8,846 bases of DNA from SIG710 sp045595425 (GTDB lineage Bacteria; Bacillota; Clostridia; Oscillospirales; CAG-272), in contig JAZOAL010000052.1 in the NCBI GenBank assembly GCA_045595425.1, positions 1 through 8,846 of the forward strand. Reading direction: 5' to 3'. How positions within the stretch are numbered: position 1 is the first letter of the stretch; each line of letters begins with the position of its first letter. The notes beneath the pieces are model-generated. The model was not told where the DNA came from. It saw only the letters and a list, made by a program, of their open reading frames with translations, and did not search any database. This document shows positions 1 to 7,228 of the stretch, piece by piece. The translations under genes and the position numbers were made by a program.

Positions 1-23
1 CGGAACCCCTTACGGTATAGGGC

Positions 24-50
24 GCTGTCCTATACTGTAGCAAGCATTGA
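24..50 (+). repeat. Direct repeat unit 1 (GCTGTC...GTAGCAAGCAYTGA)
   Basis: GCTGTC followed by a TATA-containing spacer and GTAGCAAGCATTGA. The same pattern recurs at 88-115 with GTAGCAAGCACTGA. The unit overlaps two of the local inverted repeats. This is iteron-like, but with only two copies its role is open. Confidence 0.5.
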
Positions 51-87
51 GCTTGTGCGCGCTTTGTTCCTACAAGTATGACAGCGA

Positions 88-115
88 GCTGTCTATAAGT
101 CGTAGCAAGCACTGA
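88..115 (+). repeat. Direct repeat unit 2 (GCTGTC...GTAGCAAGCAYTGA)
   Basis: Second copy of the 27-28 nt motif at 24-50, 64 nt further on. GCTGTC and GTAGCAAGCA are identical in both copies, and the spacer differs by a one-base insertion and a few substitutions. It feeds directly into the nested dyad at 106-138. Confidence 0.5.
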
Positions 116-254
116 ATTATGTACCCATAATTCGCTTGTGAAAGGGGACTACCCCCTAACACCCCCGAATGTGACGCCAATGAAAGGAGAAAGAACAAGA
201 AATGTTCCCGAGAGAAACGGGAGTAAAAATTAAAAGAAAAGAGGAAAAAGAAAG

Positions 255-1154
255 ATGATAACCAATTCAAATAAAAGAATCGAGATTACTATTAATTACC
301 ATTTGGACATGTTTGCACCGATGAGGGATCATCCTTTTCAAGTGCGAGACGATAGTGATATGCAACAGTTAATGGAAAGCATCAAGGAATACGGCGTGAT
401 CGTGCCGATCCTTGCGCGACCGAATCCCGTAGGAGAAGGAGCAAAGTATGAGATCGTTTCGGGACACCGACGCTTTGAAGCGTGTAAGCGTCTTGGTATC
501 GAAGATATACCCGCTATTGTTCGTAACTTGGATGATGACGAGGCGATACTTGCAATGGTAGATTCCAATCTTCACAGAGAGCAACTACTCCCGTCGGAGA
601 AAGCCTTCGCGTACAAAATGAAGTTTGATGCACTGAAACGGCAAGGAGCAAGAAGCGATTTAATTTCGGAGCAAGTTGCACCGAAGTTATCCACTGAAAT
701 TATCGCAGAACAAGAGAACACGAGCAAGGACACGATCAAGCGTTATATCCGTCTGACTAAACTTATCAAGCCTCTGCTTGATTTAGTGGACGAAGGTAAG
801 ATTGCGCTGACACCTGCCGAAAAGTTATCTTATCTCAAAGAGGAAGAACAACTCGCCCTTGCCGATCTAATTCAAGATTATGATTCAACGCCTTCGCTTT
901 CGCAAGCGGTCAAGCTCAAAGAAATGAGCGCAAAGCAGATGCTTGATGCGGATGTGATGTTTGAGATTATGAGTCGCCCGAAGCCTAATCAGAAGGAAAC
1001 TCTGAAACTTGACTTGGAAGCACTACGTAATTTCTTTCCCGATTATACACCAAAGGATATGGAGAGCGCGATACTACAAATTTTGACCGAATGGCAAAAG
1101 AAAGAGCAGAGCAAGGTGCAGAGCCGCAGTAGTTGGGATAGAGATGTGAGATGA
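255..1154 (+). CDS. parB: ParB/RepB/Spo0J-family DNA-binding partition protein
   Basis: A 299-residue ParB-family protein. The N-terminal ParB/Srx-type nucleotide-binding domain shows the family's motifs: a segment DMQQLMESIKEYGVIVPIL at about 35-53, the GHRR box (SGHRRFEA, residues 69-76), and NLHREQLLPSEKAFA (105-119), equivalent to the family ENxxREDLsPlEeA motif. A helix-turn-helix follows at about 150-182 (NTSKDTIKRYIRL...LDLVDEGKI). The tail is charged and lysine-rich. ParB proteins bind parS-like sites and act as CTP-dependent clamps in segregation; this version, with no ParA in view, is the kind found on Firmicutes plasmids and integrative elements. The ATG at 255 follows a purine-rich AGAGGA about 10 nt upstream. 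A decayed homologue lies at 8361-8462, so the locus has existed twice here. The family call is firm; the exact role on this element is inferred. Confidence 0.92.
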   Translation: MITNSNKRIEITINYHLDMFAPMRDHPFQVRDDSDMQQLMESIKEYGVIVPILARPNPVGEGAKYEIVSGHRRFEACKRLGIEDIPAIVRNLDDDEAILAMVDSNLHREQLLPSEKAFAYKMKFDALKRQGARSDLISEQVAPKLSTEIIAEQENTSKDTIKRYIRLTKLIKPLLDLVDEGKIALTPAEKLSYLKEEEQLALADLIQDYDSTPSLSQAVKLKEMSAKQMLDADVMFEIMSRPKPNQKETLKLDLEALRNFFPDYTPKDMESAILQILTEWQKKEQSKVQSRSSWDRDVR

Positions 1155-1158
1155 ATAA

Positions 1159-1404
1159 TTGAGTTTGTATAAGAAATTGTATTATTTCGGTTTGTGGTTG
1201 CTCAGCAATAAGCTTGGACTGGCTGGAGGAGATTCTTTAACCGTTGAGCTACCAACCAAAATTCCCGATCATGAATATGAAGCTCTTGCTCGTAGCTTTT
1301 TGCCGTATATTCTTGAATACTTCAGTAAGGAAGAAAACATGAAAGATTTCGAAGAGTGGAAAGCCAAACGAAAGCTCCAAAAAGAAAAGAGGGTGCAGGC
1401 GTGA
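1159..1404 (+). CDS. Small hypothetical protein downstream of parB (TTG start)
   Basis: An 81-residue protein that I cannot assign to a named family. It starts with TTG at 1159, 4 nt after the parB stop, so translation is probably coupled to parB; the only nearby ATG (1151) stops after three codons. The N-terminus is short and hydrophobic (LYYFGLWLLSNKLGL), the middle is acidic and aromatic (DHEYEALARSFLPYILEYF), and the C-terminus is a basic, probably helical tail (FEEWKAKRKLQKEKRVQA). The stop codon lies inside the loop of the hairpin at 1391-1415. The corresponding end survives in the decayed copy near 8452-8476, where TGA reads CAA. That supports this gene as a genuine part of the element module. 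The start codon is uncertain; the next in-frame ATG is about residue 60. Confidence 0.6.
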   Translation: MSLYKKLYYFGLWLLSNKLGLAGGDSLTVELPTKIPDHEYEALARSFLPYILEYFSKEENMKDFEEWKAKRKLQKEKRVQA

Positions 1405-1415
1405 TGCCTGCACCC
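1391..1415 (+). terminator. Hairpin terminator at the end of the parB module
   Basis: A perfect 10-bp stem GGGTGCAGGC/GCCTGCACCC around the loop GTGAT, which holds the stop codon of the small gene. On the plus strand it is followed by TAAAATTTAA, a weak U-tract. On the minus strand it is followed by TCTTTTCTTTTT, so it may also shield the element from transcription coming from the island. The second copy at 8461-8499 keeps the stem through paired changes. Confidence 0.65.
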
Positions 1416-1420
1416 TAAAA

Positions 1421-1508
1421 TTTAATATGGATAATTGAAGCAAAAAACAAATCCGAACACATCGTTTGTTACGAAGTAGTTCGGATTTATTTCTATTGAT
1501 GACCCGTA
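1421..1508. repeat. 88-nt direct repeat, left copy (att-like, tRNA-Glu 3' remnant)
   Basis: This segment matches 8497-8584 at 82 of 88 positions without gaps. It contains a terminator-like dyad AAATCCGAAC/GTTCGGATTT (1449-1458/1479-1488), identical in stem to the tRNA-Glu terminator at the right copy. It ends (1497-1508) with the equivalent of the last 12 nt of tRNA-Glu including the CCA region (TCA here). Similarity stops abruptly after GACCCGTA. No tRNA body is present at this copy. The simplest reading is one end of an integration or duplication event at tRNA-Glu. Confidence 0.8.
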
Positions 1509-1553
1509 TGCTTATTACTATGATATTTTAGTTAGCACTTACACTATTTGTTT

Positions 1554-2207
1554 TTATCTGGCAATGAAATACTTTGCAATTTCATCAGCAACAAGTTGGT
1601 GACCTGCTTTGGTAGGATGGTTAGTATGTGATAAATATTTTGACAGATCGCTTTCTATCAATATGTTTCTATTATATGCTTCAAAGCTATCAGCCAAGCC
1701 TACATTATATTTATCAGCCAAGCTGCGTATTTGTTCGGTATGCTTGACTAATTGCTCCCAATGTTCATTCTTCTTATAATAGCTATTATCCCATGTCGGA
1801 GTACACAGAACAACCTTAATTTCATCCGTCAAAGCATCATTTATCATACACTCCCATGCATGATAAGCCGATTCAAGACCTATAGCACGGTCATTTAGGC
1901 CATAATCGATTGTCAATATATCGGGCTTATGAGTAAGAACTTCTTCGCGAAAACGCTTCTTTCCCTGTTCGGAATTTTCTCCTCCTATGGCGGTAACGAT
2001 AACATTTGTTACTGCAAATGGAAATCTCTCCTTGACCATACAGTGAAGCAAATGAGGATATGCCGAAAAAGTATTTACATACGGTGTTGCAAAGTAACCT
2101 GCAGGCACGCTATGTCCGTGACATACTATATTAACAAGCCGATTCTTGGGCCAATGAAGCTTCATTTCGTTCAATACCGGATCTAAATAATCAATTCCTT
2201 GTATCAT
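1554..2207 (-). CDS. SGNH/GDSL-type hydrolase
   Basis: A 217-residue predicted esterase or acyl hydrolase of the SGNH superfamily, with no signal peptide, so probably cytoplasmic. The four conserved blocks can be followed: the nucleophile Ser33 in a variant GHS instead of GDS (VCHGHSVPAG), Gly75 in AIGGENS, Asn105 in GLND (103-106), and the catalytic His197 in TNHPTKAGH. The usual Asp three residues before that His is replaced by His194, a variation tolerated in some SGNH proteins. The length fits a single-domain SGNH enzyme. The start at 2207 is preceded by AAGGAA about 11 nt upstream. The gene lies 231 nt beyond the solute-binding protein remnant, with a GC-rich hairpin between, so it is probably transcribed separately from the methyltransferase operon. 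Substrate unknown; removal of acyl groups from carbohydrates is one known role of the superfamily. Confidence 0.85.
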   Translation of the reverse strand: MIQGIDYLDPVLNEMKLHWPKNRLVNIVCHGHSVPAGYFATPYVNTFSAYPHLLHCMVKERFPFAVTNVIVTAIGGENSEQGKKRFREEVLTHKPDILTIDYGLNDRAIGLESAYHAWECMINDALTDEIKVVLCTPTWDNSYYKKNEHWEQLVKHTEQIRSLADKYNVGLADSFEAYNRNILIESDLSKYLSHTNHPTKAGHQLVADEIAKYFIAR

Positions 2208-2256
2208 AATAAATTATTTCCTTTCTGTTTTTCTTGTACTTTTATAATGAACATTG

Positions 2257-2270
2257 TTTATAATTATAAA
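2257..2270. promoter_or_regulatory. 14-bp perfect palindrome upstream of the SGNH gene
   Basis: TTTATAATTATAAA is its own reverse complement and lies about 50 nt upstream of the SGNH start. It contains TATAAT on both strands, so it could be a -10 element, an operator, or simply AT-rich DNA. No good -35 partner was found. Confidence 0.3.
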
Positions 2271-2295
2271 TATCCCACGCAAAATAAAGATGGCA

Positions 2296-2321
2296 AGCGG
2301 GCGTGTTTTCACGCGCCCGCT
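2296..2321 (-). terminator. GC-rich hairpin between the SGNH gene and the operon end
   Basis: AGCGGGC (2296-2302) pairs with GCCCGCT (2315-2321), and GTG/CAC pairs inside with a TTTT loop and a 2-nt bulge. It is the most GC-rich spot in an AT-rich gap and lies downstream, in minus-strand sense, of the operon and its remnant gene. The following bases (TTGCCATCTTTATTTTG) give only a delayed U-rich stretch, so it may be a weak terminator. Confidence 0.45.
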
Positions 2322-2367
2322 CTACTGCATCCGCACATATGGCGCGGAAGTAAACACTATTACAGGG

Positions 2368-2407
2368 AAGAGAAACAGAGAGACCTTTCAAATCAAGTGT
2401 TTCTCTT
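2368..2407. repeat. 10-bp inverted repeat in the 2208-2438 gap
   Basis: AAGAGAAACA (2368-2377) and TGTTTCTCTT (2398-2407) form a perfect 10-bp dyad with a 20-nt loop. On the plus strand it is followed by TAATGTTATTTTT. It may be a terminator relic or a regulatory dyad. Confidence 0.4.
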
Positions 2408-2438
2408 TAATGTTATTTTTATGCCCAAATAATACTTT

Positions 2439-2645
2439 TTAAGGGAGTTTACTAAAAGCTTCAATTGCCTTTTCAATCGCCTTTTTTGTCATTGGAGCGT
2501 TACCCTTGATAATGGTCATGATCGACTGACCCGAGGAAATCGCATTCTGAACGGTGTTCTTAAAGTTCCCCCAGTAAAGGATCTCTGCCCAATCGGAAGA
2601 AACACTGGTGGTAATAATATCAAGCATTGCCGGGATTCCTAATCG
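2439..2645 (-). pseudogene. 3' remnant of a second solute-binding lipoprotein gene
   Basis: About 68 codons read RLGIPAMLDIITTSV and onwards to a stop at 2439. They line up with the last 70 or so residues of the intact solute-binding protein next door: MLDII against MYDII, and the same closing pattern K.I...I.AFSKL against K.ITDSFKAI. In frame, a TGA lies just upstream of this segment and nothing of the N-terminal four-fifths remains in the gap before 2741, which is too short to hold it. The ATG at 2627 gives a 62-residue open frame but falls inside homologous sequence and lacks a ribosome binding site, so a real small gene is unlikely. It is best read as the tail of a tandem paralogue lost by deletion. 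The match was judged by eye and is modest. Confidence 0.6.
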
Positions 2646-2740
2646 TCAATTAATCTGCTTTTATGGCAAACATCACAATAAGCGGGAATCACAGATTTAC
2701 CGGAGTCGATCATAAAAGAATCGAAAACGATTTAAGGGAT

Positions 2741-4255
2741 TTAATCGATAGCCTTGAAGCTGTCTGTGATATCTTTAAGCAGTTTGGGAAGAGTTCTCGT
2801 ATAAGGCTTGCTTGCGGTTGCCCAGCTTGTTGCTTTAGATGCACCCCAGCTCCATTGACCGCTCATATTGCCGAGGGTGTCGTTGAAGAGTCTTCCGAAA
2901 TCAAATACGATTCCCGCACGGATAATATCGTACATCTGGGATTCAACGGAAGTATCGGAATATCTGAGCTTGAAGGTAGTCTCGAAGACTGCGGGAGAGG
3001 TCAGGCGGTAAGCCTCGCTTGCCCAGCATTCAAGAACCGCTGCGGCGCGGTCTATATCTTCTGAAAGGGCGTAAATCGAATAGAAGGATATGGGGTTGCC
3101 GACCAAGGTAATATAGTTTTCCTGATCGTTATTATACTTGGGAACAGGAACAATACCGTGCGTGAAGTCACCTGTAAGGTAGTTTGCAATGTCATGGTGA
3201 CGAGCCAGGGACATCAGTGCGTTTCCGTTACAGAATACCTTATGATACTTGGTATTATCGACATACACGGTTCCGGTAGTGACCCAGGCACCTATTGAAT
3301 CGCTAAGATCGATAGCCTTATCGCCGAAGTAGTCATCGGAGATCTTGAAGAGATTTTCGGGATCTTTTTCTGCCTGTCTCAGGCCGGAACCATAGTAAAG
3401 AGAGTCAAAATGCCACCAAAGAGTGGACATACCGTAAAAGTCGTTTTCATTTGCGGAATTAGAGTTATCCAGATCCTGATACATATCCTTGGTGAGGAGC
3501 TGGAAGGTTTCGATGTTCCAGTTGTTATCAAGAACGTACTTGGAGGGTTCTGTGAGATCGGGATAATTCTTGAAAAGATTCTTGTTATAGAAAACCGCGT
3601 ACATCTGATGAATGGAGTTGGTGGAAATATCACCGGAAACAAAATACATCTTATCACCGATCATTGCCGTTTCGATCATAACTTCGGGCCACCAAGGCTT
3701 TTCAAAATCGAAATATTTTGCCTTCATAAGGTCTGCGCAGTAGCCGTACATTGAGGTGAGCGCGATAGTACAGGAGTGAGCGGATATAATATCATATGTT
3801 GTGTCGCCGGCTGCATACTGATTGCCGACGTGATTTGCATAATTCGCACCAACGTTGTTGTTGTACTGGCCCTTGATGCCTGTCCACTCAAAGGTAATGC
3901 CCAATTGGGATTCAACATTTGCGTTGCGCTGGAAAATAGCGTCGTTAATGATTTCGCCATTTTCACCTTCAACAAAGAACTCGGGATTTTCAACGTCAGT
4001 CCACCAAAGAACAGTGACCTTCTCGCCGCCGAAATCAAGCTCTTCGGGAAGGGAGCTCTTGAGGAATCCGTTCTCGTCATAGGGGCTCTCGGTTTCCTCA
4101 ACCACCGCCGAAGTATCGGGAGCGACCGTTGCGGCGGGAGCTTTTGTTGTTTCGTCAGAGGATCCCTCTGCGGGATCTGCTGTGTTGCTGCACGAAATGA
4201 CGGGCAGTGCCATAATCAGGCAGAGGATGAGTGAAATAATTCTTTTGATTTTCAT
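2741..4255 (-). CDS. Extracellular solute-binding lipoprotein
   Basis: A 504-residue secreted lipoprotein resembling ABC-transporter family 1 solute-binding proteins of Clostridia. The N-terminus is a lipoprotein signal: basic MKIKR, a hydrophobic core, then the lipobox VISC with Cys22 as the lipidation site. A Thr/Ala/Pro/Glu-rich tether follows to about residue 57. The mature domain opens with SLPEELDFGGEKVTVLWW, a typical start for this family, and is rich in Trp and Tyr, as in carbohydrate-binding members. I chose the ATG at 4255 because GGAGG lies 5 nt before it; the in-frame ATG at 4267 overlaps that site. It is the last intact gene of the operon, 34 nt after the UroD-like gene. No permease or ATPase is in the window, so it would have to serve a transporter encoded elsewhere. 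The ligand is unknown; its position suggests a methylated compound, which is inference. Confidence 0.85.
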   Translation of the reverse strand: MKIKRIISLILCLIMALPVISCSNTADPAEGSSDETTKAPAATVAPDTSAVVEETESPYDENGFLKSSLPEELDFGGEKVTVLWWTDVENPEFFVEGENGEIINDAIFQRNANVESQLGITFEWTGIKGQYNNNVGANYANHVGNQYAAGDTTYDIISAHSCTIALTSMYGYCADLMKAKYFDFEKPWWPEVMIETAMIGDKMYFVSGDISTNSIHQMYAVFYNKNLFKNYPDLTEPSKYVLDNNWNIETFQLLTKDMYQDLDNSNSANENDFYGMSTLWWHFDSLYYGSGLRQAEKDPENLFKISDDYFGDKAIDLSDSIGAWVTTGTVYVDNTKYHKVFCNGNALMSLARHHDIANYLTGDFTHGIVPVPKYNNDQENYITLVGNPISFYSIYALSEDIDRAAAVLECWASEAYRLTSPAVFETTFKLRYSDTSVESQMYDIIRAGIVFDFGRLFNDTLGNMSGQWSWGASKATSWATASKPYTRTLPKLLKDITDSFKAID

Positions 4256-4289
4256 AATTGCCTCCATTTTATATTTTTTAATTAAATCC

Positions 4290-5528
4290 TTAAGGTTGCC
4301 AATATTCGGATATGGTTTCCTTCGCGAGCTGAACGTAACGCCTACCGCGCTCGTAGTCGCCGAAGATGGTGCCGACCTCTCTTTGAGCCACCTCGAGCAA
4401 GCATCCGCTCGACGCTTTACTGATATCTCTAAAGCATCTTCTTATAGCGTCTTCGTCAAGGGGCCCCGGCTCGGTTACGTACTCGGCCCTCGGCTTACTG
4501 TAATATACAACACGGCTTCCGCGCAGATACTCGCCGACCTGCTCCTCGTTATTAAAGGGGGATACAGAAAGCTTACGTAGATTATCCCATTTGGAAAGGT
4601 AATCGACCCAAAGGTTGTCCACTCTTTCACAACAGCCGTATGAAAGCAATCCAAAACGCTTGACCATACGGTCGAAATAAGGATAAACAAATTCTCCATA
4701 CATAGCAGGAGATACCGCAGTTGTTTCCTGTGATTCAAGGAAGCCCCAGACCTGCTTCGTGGACGTTATGTTACCGTCGGAGGGGAGCTCATCGGTAAAT
4801 GCGAAGGATTCCTGAGCAACACGGGAGAATCCATTTGTCGGAAGAAGCAGTTTGTTTTCTTCTAAATAATCATAGTATCTCTCGTATACCTTCGTTGCCA
4901 TATCCATCAGCTCGTGCAGCTTTTCGGGGCAGTCATACATTGACATATAGTATGTCTCCATATTGATCAGCATTACCAAAGGATTGGTGATAGCCCCCTT
5001 CAGGGATGCCTGCATAATGCGAGACGGAAGAATATCCCCGAATATGCTGTCCGCAAGAGCGCACCATTCTTTTGTGCCTTCCATATCAACAGTAAAACCG
5101 CCGCCGCGGAAAATATCGAAATCTTCCTCTATATCGTCGGTCAACGGCTCAATATGAAATCCGATAGAATCATTTGCCTTGGTTATTATCGGATTTGCGC
5201 CGAAAGGAGAGCCTTTTACAAACATATTTACTTCAAATCTATCCGAGATCGGAGTATCGTCGTCGAAAAGCTCTCTGCCGACCATCGAGGAAAGAAGCTG
5301 CCACTCCATTTTTCGTGCCTCTTTGCCTTCACAACGCATACGCGGACTTATGACCTCGCGCGTGAAATTCGAAAACAAAAGTCTCACCGTCGGTGTGTCG
5401 CGTACACCTCTGGCTTGCTTATCCCACATTTCAAGGATCTCGTCGTTGCGCAAACAGTTTGCAAGCGCCGCCTTACGAGCCGCCAGCTCGCGCAATATTT
5501 CGCGGTCCTTCAAAGATACGTTTATCAT
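4290..5528 (-). CDS. UroD-fold protein, putative corrinoid-linked methyltransferase
   Basis: A 412-residue protein that appears to belong to a large, poorly characterised branch of the uroporphyrinogen decarboxylase superfamily, which also contains MtaA/MtbA/CmuA methyltransferases. Family-like features are SPAMYGEFVYPYFDRM (273-288), a cysteine motif YGCCERVD in the place where MtaA-type enzymes carry their His-X-Cys zinc ligands (here Cys299, Cys300, Glu301), and a late YYSKPRAEYV segment. It is longer than MtaA (about 340) with an extra N-terminal region. The ATG at 5528 is chosen because AGGAG lies 8 nt upstream; an in-frame TTG six codons earlier has no such site. It sits 32 nt after the MtaA-like gene and 34 nt before the lipoprotein gene. 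A plausible role is the substrate-specific methyltransferase (MT1) of the pathway. It is unlikely to be a heme-pathway decarboxylase. Confidence 0.7.
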   Translation of the reverse strand: MINVSLKDREILRELAARKAALANCLRNDEILEMWDKQARGVRDTPTVRLLFSNFTREVISPRMRCEGKEARKMEWQLLSSMVGRELFDDDTPISDRFEVNMFVKGSPFGANPIITKANDSIGFHIEPLTDDIEEDFDIFRGGGFTVDMEGTKEWCALADSIFGDILPSRIMQASLKGAITNPLVMLINMETYYMSMYDCPEKLHELMDMATKVYERYYDYLEENKLLLPTNGFSRVAQESFAFTDELPSDGNITSTKQVWGFLESQETTAVSPAMYGEFVYPYFDRMVKRFGLLSYGCCERVDNLWVDYLSKWDNLRKLSVSPFNNEEQVGEYLRGSRVVYYSKPRAEYVTEPGPLDEDAIRRCFRDISKASSGCLLEVAQREVGTIFGDYERGRRYVQLAKETISEYWQP

Positions 5529-5560
5529 AGCAAAAACTCCTATCAAATGAATTTATTATT

Positions 5561-6577
5561 TTATTTGCCATAAAACTCGCGCTGAGCCGCAAAAAACGCA
5601 TCGATGTTTTCCCACGGTGTCATCGGAGGAATGTCGCAACCCGACGACAAAACGAAATTAGGATATTTTGAGCATTTATTCAGTAATGCCAGCGTTTCCT
5701 CTCTTACTCTGTCGGGAGTTCCCATACGAAGTACACCTGCCGGGTCGATGTTACCCATTACAACAACATCAGACGGGACTTTTGCAATGATATCTTTCTC
5801 CAGATCCACCGCATTTCCAAAATGATAAGCTGCACATCCTGTCGCCATAATAGAATCGATCATCAGCGGCACGTTGTTTCCGCAATTATGATAAATTATA
5901 ATGAATTCATCACTCTGAACCGCGTCAACTATTTTCTTGACGTAAGGCGAGGCAAATTCCTCTTCGAGTGTGGGAGAAAGAAGTCCCGCAACCGGCTCCG
6001 CCATTACTATACCGTTCGCCCCTACCGATTTGTATGCCTTGGCATACCCGATCAGAAACGATGTGACCTTTTCAAGTACGGTATGTACCATGTCGGGATC
6101 ATCATAGCAATCCATCATTATTTCGGAAACGTCAAGCAGTCTGGCGGCAAGGGAGAATGGACCGATCATACCTGCGAGCACAGGGCGATCCGTTATCACT
6201 TTACATGCTTTTTCTATCGCATCAATATATAGCTGAGTCCTTCCGCTTCCCACCTCGGGTATTTGAAGCGCTTCAGCCTCATCCATATCGTTTATTATTC
6301 TTCCCTTGACCGTAGGAACTTCGTCATCGGATACTGCAACCTCAGCGCCGAAGCATTCTGCCTCAACCGACAGATCCATAAAGCTTACAGAAGCTGCGGC
6401 ATCCGTTCTGTCGGCTACCGCCTTCATTCCGCTTGCCTGCAACGCGCTATCCGAAATAAGCTCGCGAACTGTAACACCCAAAAGGCTCACGCATGGGAAA
6501 GACAGGATCGGAATGGATCTCTTCTCACCGGCTCTTTTGAAAGAATCTATCCATTGTTTCATATCGCGATTTAACAT
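5561..6577 (-). CDS. MtaA/CmuA-type zinc methyltransferase (UroD family)
   Basis: A 338-residue protein of the MtaA-type UroD superfamily, close to the usual length of MtaA. These cytoplasmic enzymes move a methyl group between a corrinoid protein and a thiol or other acceptor, using a zinc held by His, Cys and Cys. The ligands can be seen: His230 and Cys232 in YHNCGN (229-234) and Cys314 in SSGCDIPP (311-318). Other family landmarks are MIGPFSLAARLL (137-148), VMAEPVAGLLSP (191-202) and VMGNIDPAGVL (273-283). The start at 6577 is 15 nt after the corrinoid gene stop, and its AAGGAG overlaps that stop codon, which indicates tight coupling. Being next to the corrinoid protein gene, it probably uses that protein as partner. 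The methyl acceptor (coenzyme M, tetrahydrofolate or another thiol) cannot be read from sequence. Confidence 0.85.
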   Translation of the reverse strand: MLNRDMKQWIDSFKRAGEKRSIPILSFPCVSLLGVTVRELISDSALQASGMKAVADRTDAAASVSFMDLSVEAECFGAEVAVSDDEVPTVKGRIINDMDEAEALQIPEVGSGRTQLYIDAIEKACKVITDRPVLAGMIGPFSLAARLLDVSEIMMDCYDDPDMVHTVLEKVTSFLIGYAKAYKSVGANGIVMAEPVAGLLSPTLEEEFASPYVKKIVDAVQSDEFIIIYHNCGNNVPLMIDSIMATGCAAYHFGNAVDLEKDIIAKVPSDVVVMGNIDPAGVLRMGTPDRVREETLALLNKCSKYPNFVLSSGCDIPPMTPWENIDAFFAAQREFYGK

Positions 6578-6592
6578 ATTAGGTTCTTCTCC

Positions 6593-7228
6593 TTAATCCT
6601 TGCAAAACTCCACAGCCGCATCTGCTGCACTTGCCGCATCGACCGTATAACAGTCAGCGCCAATTTTGTCGCAATACTCCTGCGAAACAGGTGCTCCGCC
6701 TATCATAATTTTCACCTTGTCTCTGATGCCCTTTTCTTCTGCCAATTTCACCACTTCCGCCATAACAGGCATAGTGGTCGTGAGAAGAGCCGAGCAACAG
6801 ATCACACGGCAATTTTGCTCGATAGCCGTCTCGACAAAAGTCTCCGGTGCGACGTCGGTTCCAAGATCAATAACCTCGAGCCCCTTTCCTTCAAGCATCA
6901 TTTTTACAAGATTCTTTCCTATATCATGAAGATCTCCCTGAACTGTACCGACACAAACCTTGCCAACCGCACGCTGCCCTGTTTCCTCAAGATGGGGCTT
7001 CAATATCTGCGCACCCATATTCATTGCTCTTGCCGCAACGAGAACCTCGGGAACAAACACCTCATTGTTTTTGAACTTTTCACCAATAATGCTCATACCA
7101 CTCAGCAAACCTTCGTTGAGAATATCGTTAGGCTTTACTCCCTCATCAAGTGCCTGCTGTACAAGCTGTTTTACTATTTTAGATTTACCTTTTTGAAGAT
7201 TTTCAGAAATATCATTCAAAATCCCCAT
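6593..7228 (-). CDS. Corrinoid methyl-carrier protein from internal start
   Basis: An alternative product of the same frame: a stand-alone 211-residue corrinoid protein of the MtaC/MtbC/MtmC type. Its own ATG at 7228 is preceded by a perfect AAGGAG (7237-7242) with 8 nt spacing, better than the site of the upstream start. The protein is complete from this ATG: cap domain at about 10-78 (VKQLVQQALDEG, then FVPEVLVAARAM), then the B12-binding domain with DLHDIG at 99-104, His101 being the expected axial cobalt ligand. Its role is to accept a methyl group from the substrate methyltransferase and present it to the MtaA-like enzyme encoded 15 nt downstream. The size matches free corrinoid proteins of this family. 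A free carrier is what the two downstream methyltransferases would need, so I expect this product to be made even if the fusion is also made. Confidence 0.75.
   Translation of the reverse strand: MGILNDISENLQKGKSKIVKQLVQQALDEGVKPNDILNEGLLSGMSIIGEKFKNNEVFVPEVLVAARAMNMGAQILKPHLEETGQRAVGKVCVGTVQGDLHDIGKNLVKMMLEGKGLEVIDLGTDVAPETFVETAIEQNCRVICCSALLTTTMPVMAEVVKLAEEKGIRDKVKIMIGGAPVSQEYCDKIGADCYTVDAASAADAAVEFCKD

Larger units (their letters stand above)
1..254. other. Repeat-rich non-coding leader upstream of parB
   Basis: No convincing gene lies here. The stretch is dense in dyads: GTATAGG/CCTATAC (15-21/29-35), CAAGC/GCTTG (41-45/51-55), GACAGC/GCTGTC (80-85/88-93), GAATTAT/ATAATTC (114-120/127-133) nested inside CAAGC/GCTTG (106-110/134-138), GAACA/TGTTC (193-197/203-207) and TCCCG/CGGGA (206-210/218-222). 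There is also a pair of direct repeats about 64 nt apart and a GGGGACTACCCCC motif near 144-156. Such an array before a ParB gene on a mobile element could be a partition site (parS-like), a transfer origin or a replication-control region. The sequence alone does not decide between these, and the region to the left lies outside the window. Confidence 0.5.

Noticed and set aside
180..233. A 17-codon open frame (starts MKGERTRNV) just before parB
   Set aside because: No ribosome binding site and no recognisable product; its bases are better explained by the two dyads at 193-222.
4256..4267. Earlier ATG for the lipoprotein at 4267
   Set aside because: The GGAGG lies inside the codons that follow this ATG and is correctly placed for the ATG at 4255, which also gives a standard MKIKR signal-peptide start.
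2663..4580. Several plus-strand open frames of 75-152 codons opposite the lipoprotein and UroD-like genes
   Set aside because: They lie antisense to well-supported genes, show no domain features or ribosome sites, and have the composition expected of mirrored codons.
4290..6577. Heme-pathway uroporphyrinogen decarboxylase (hemE) for either UroD-fold gene
   Set aside because: No other tetrapyrrole genes are near, one protein has the MtaA zinc ligands, and both sit beside a corrinoid protein, which fits methyl transfer instead.
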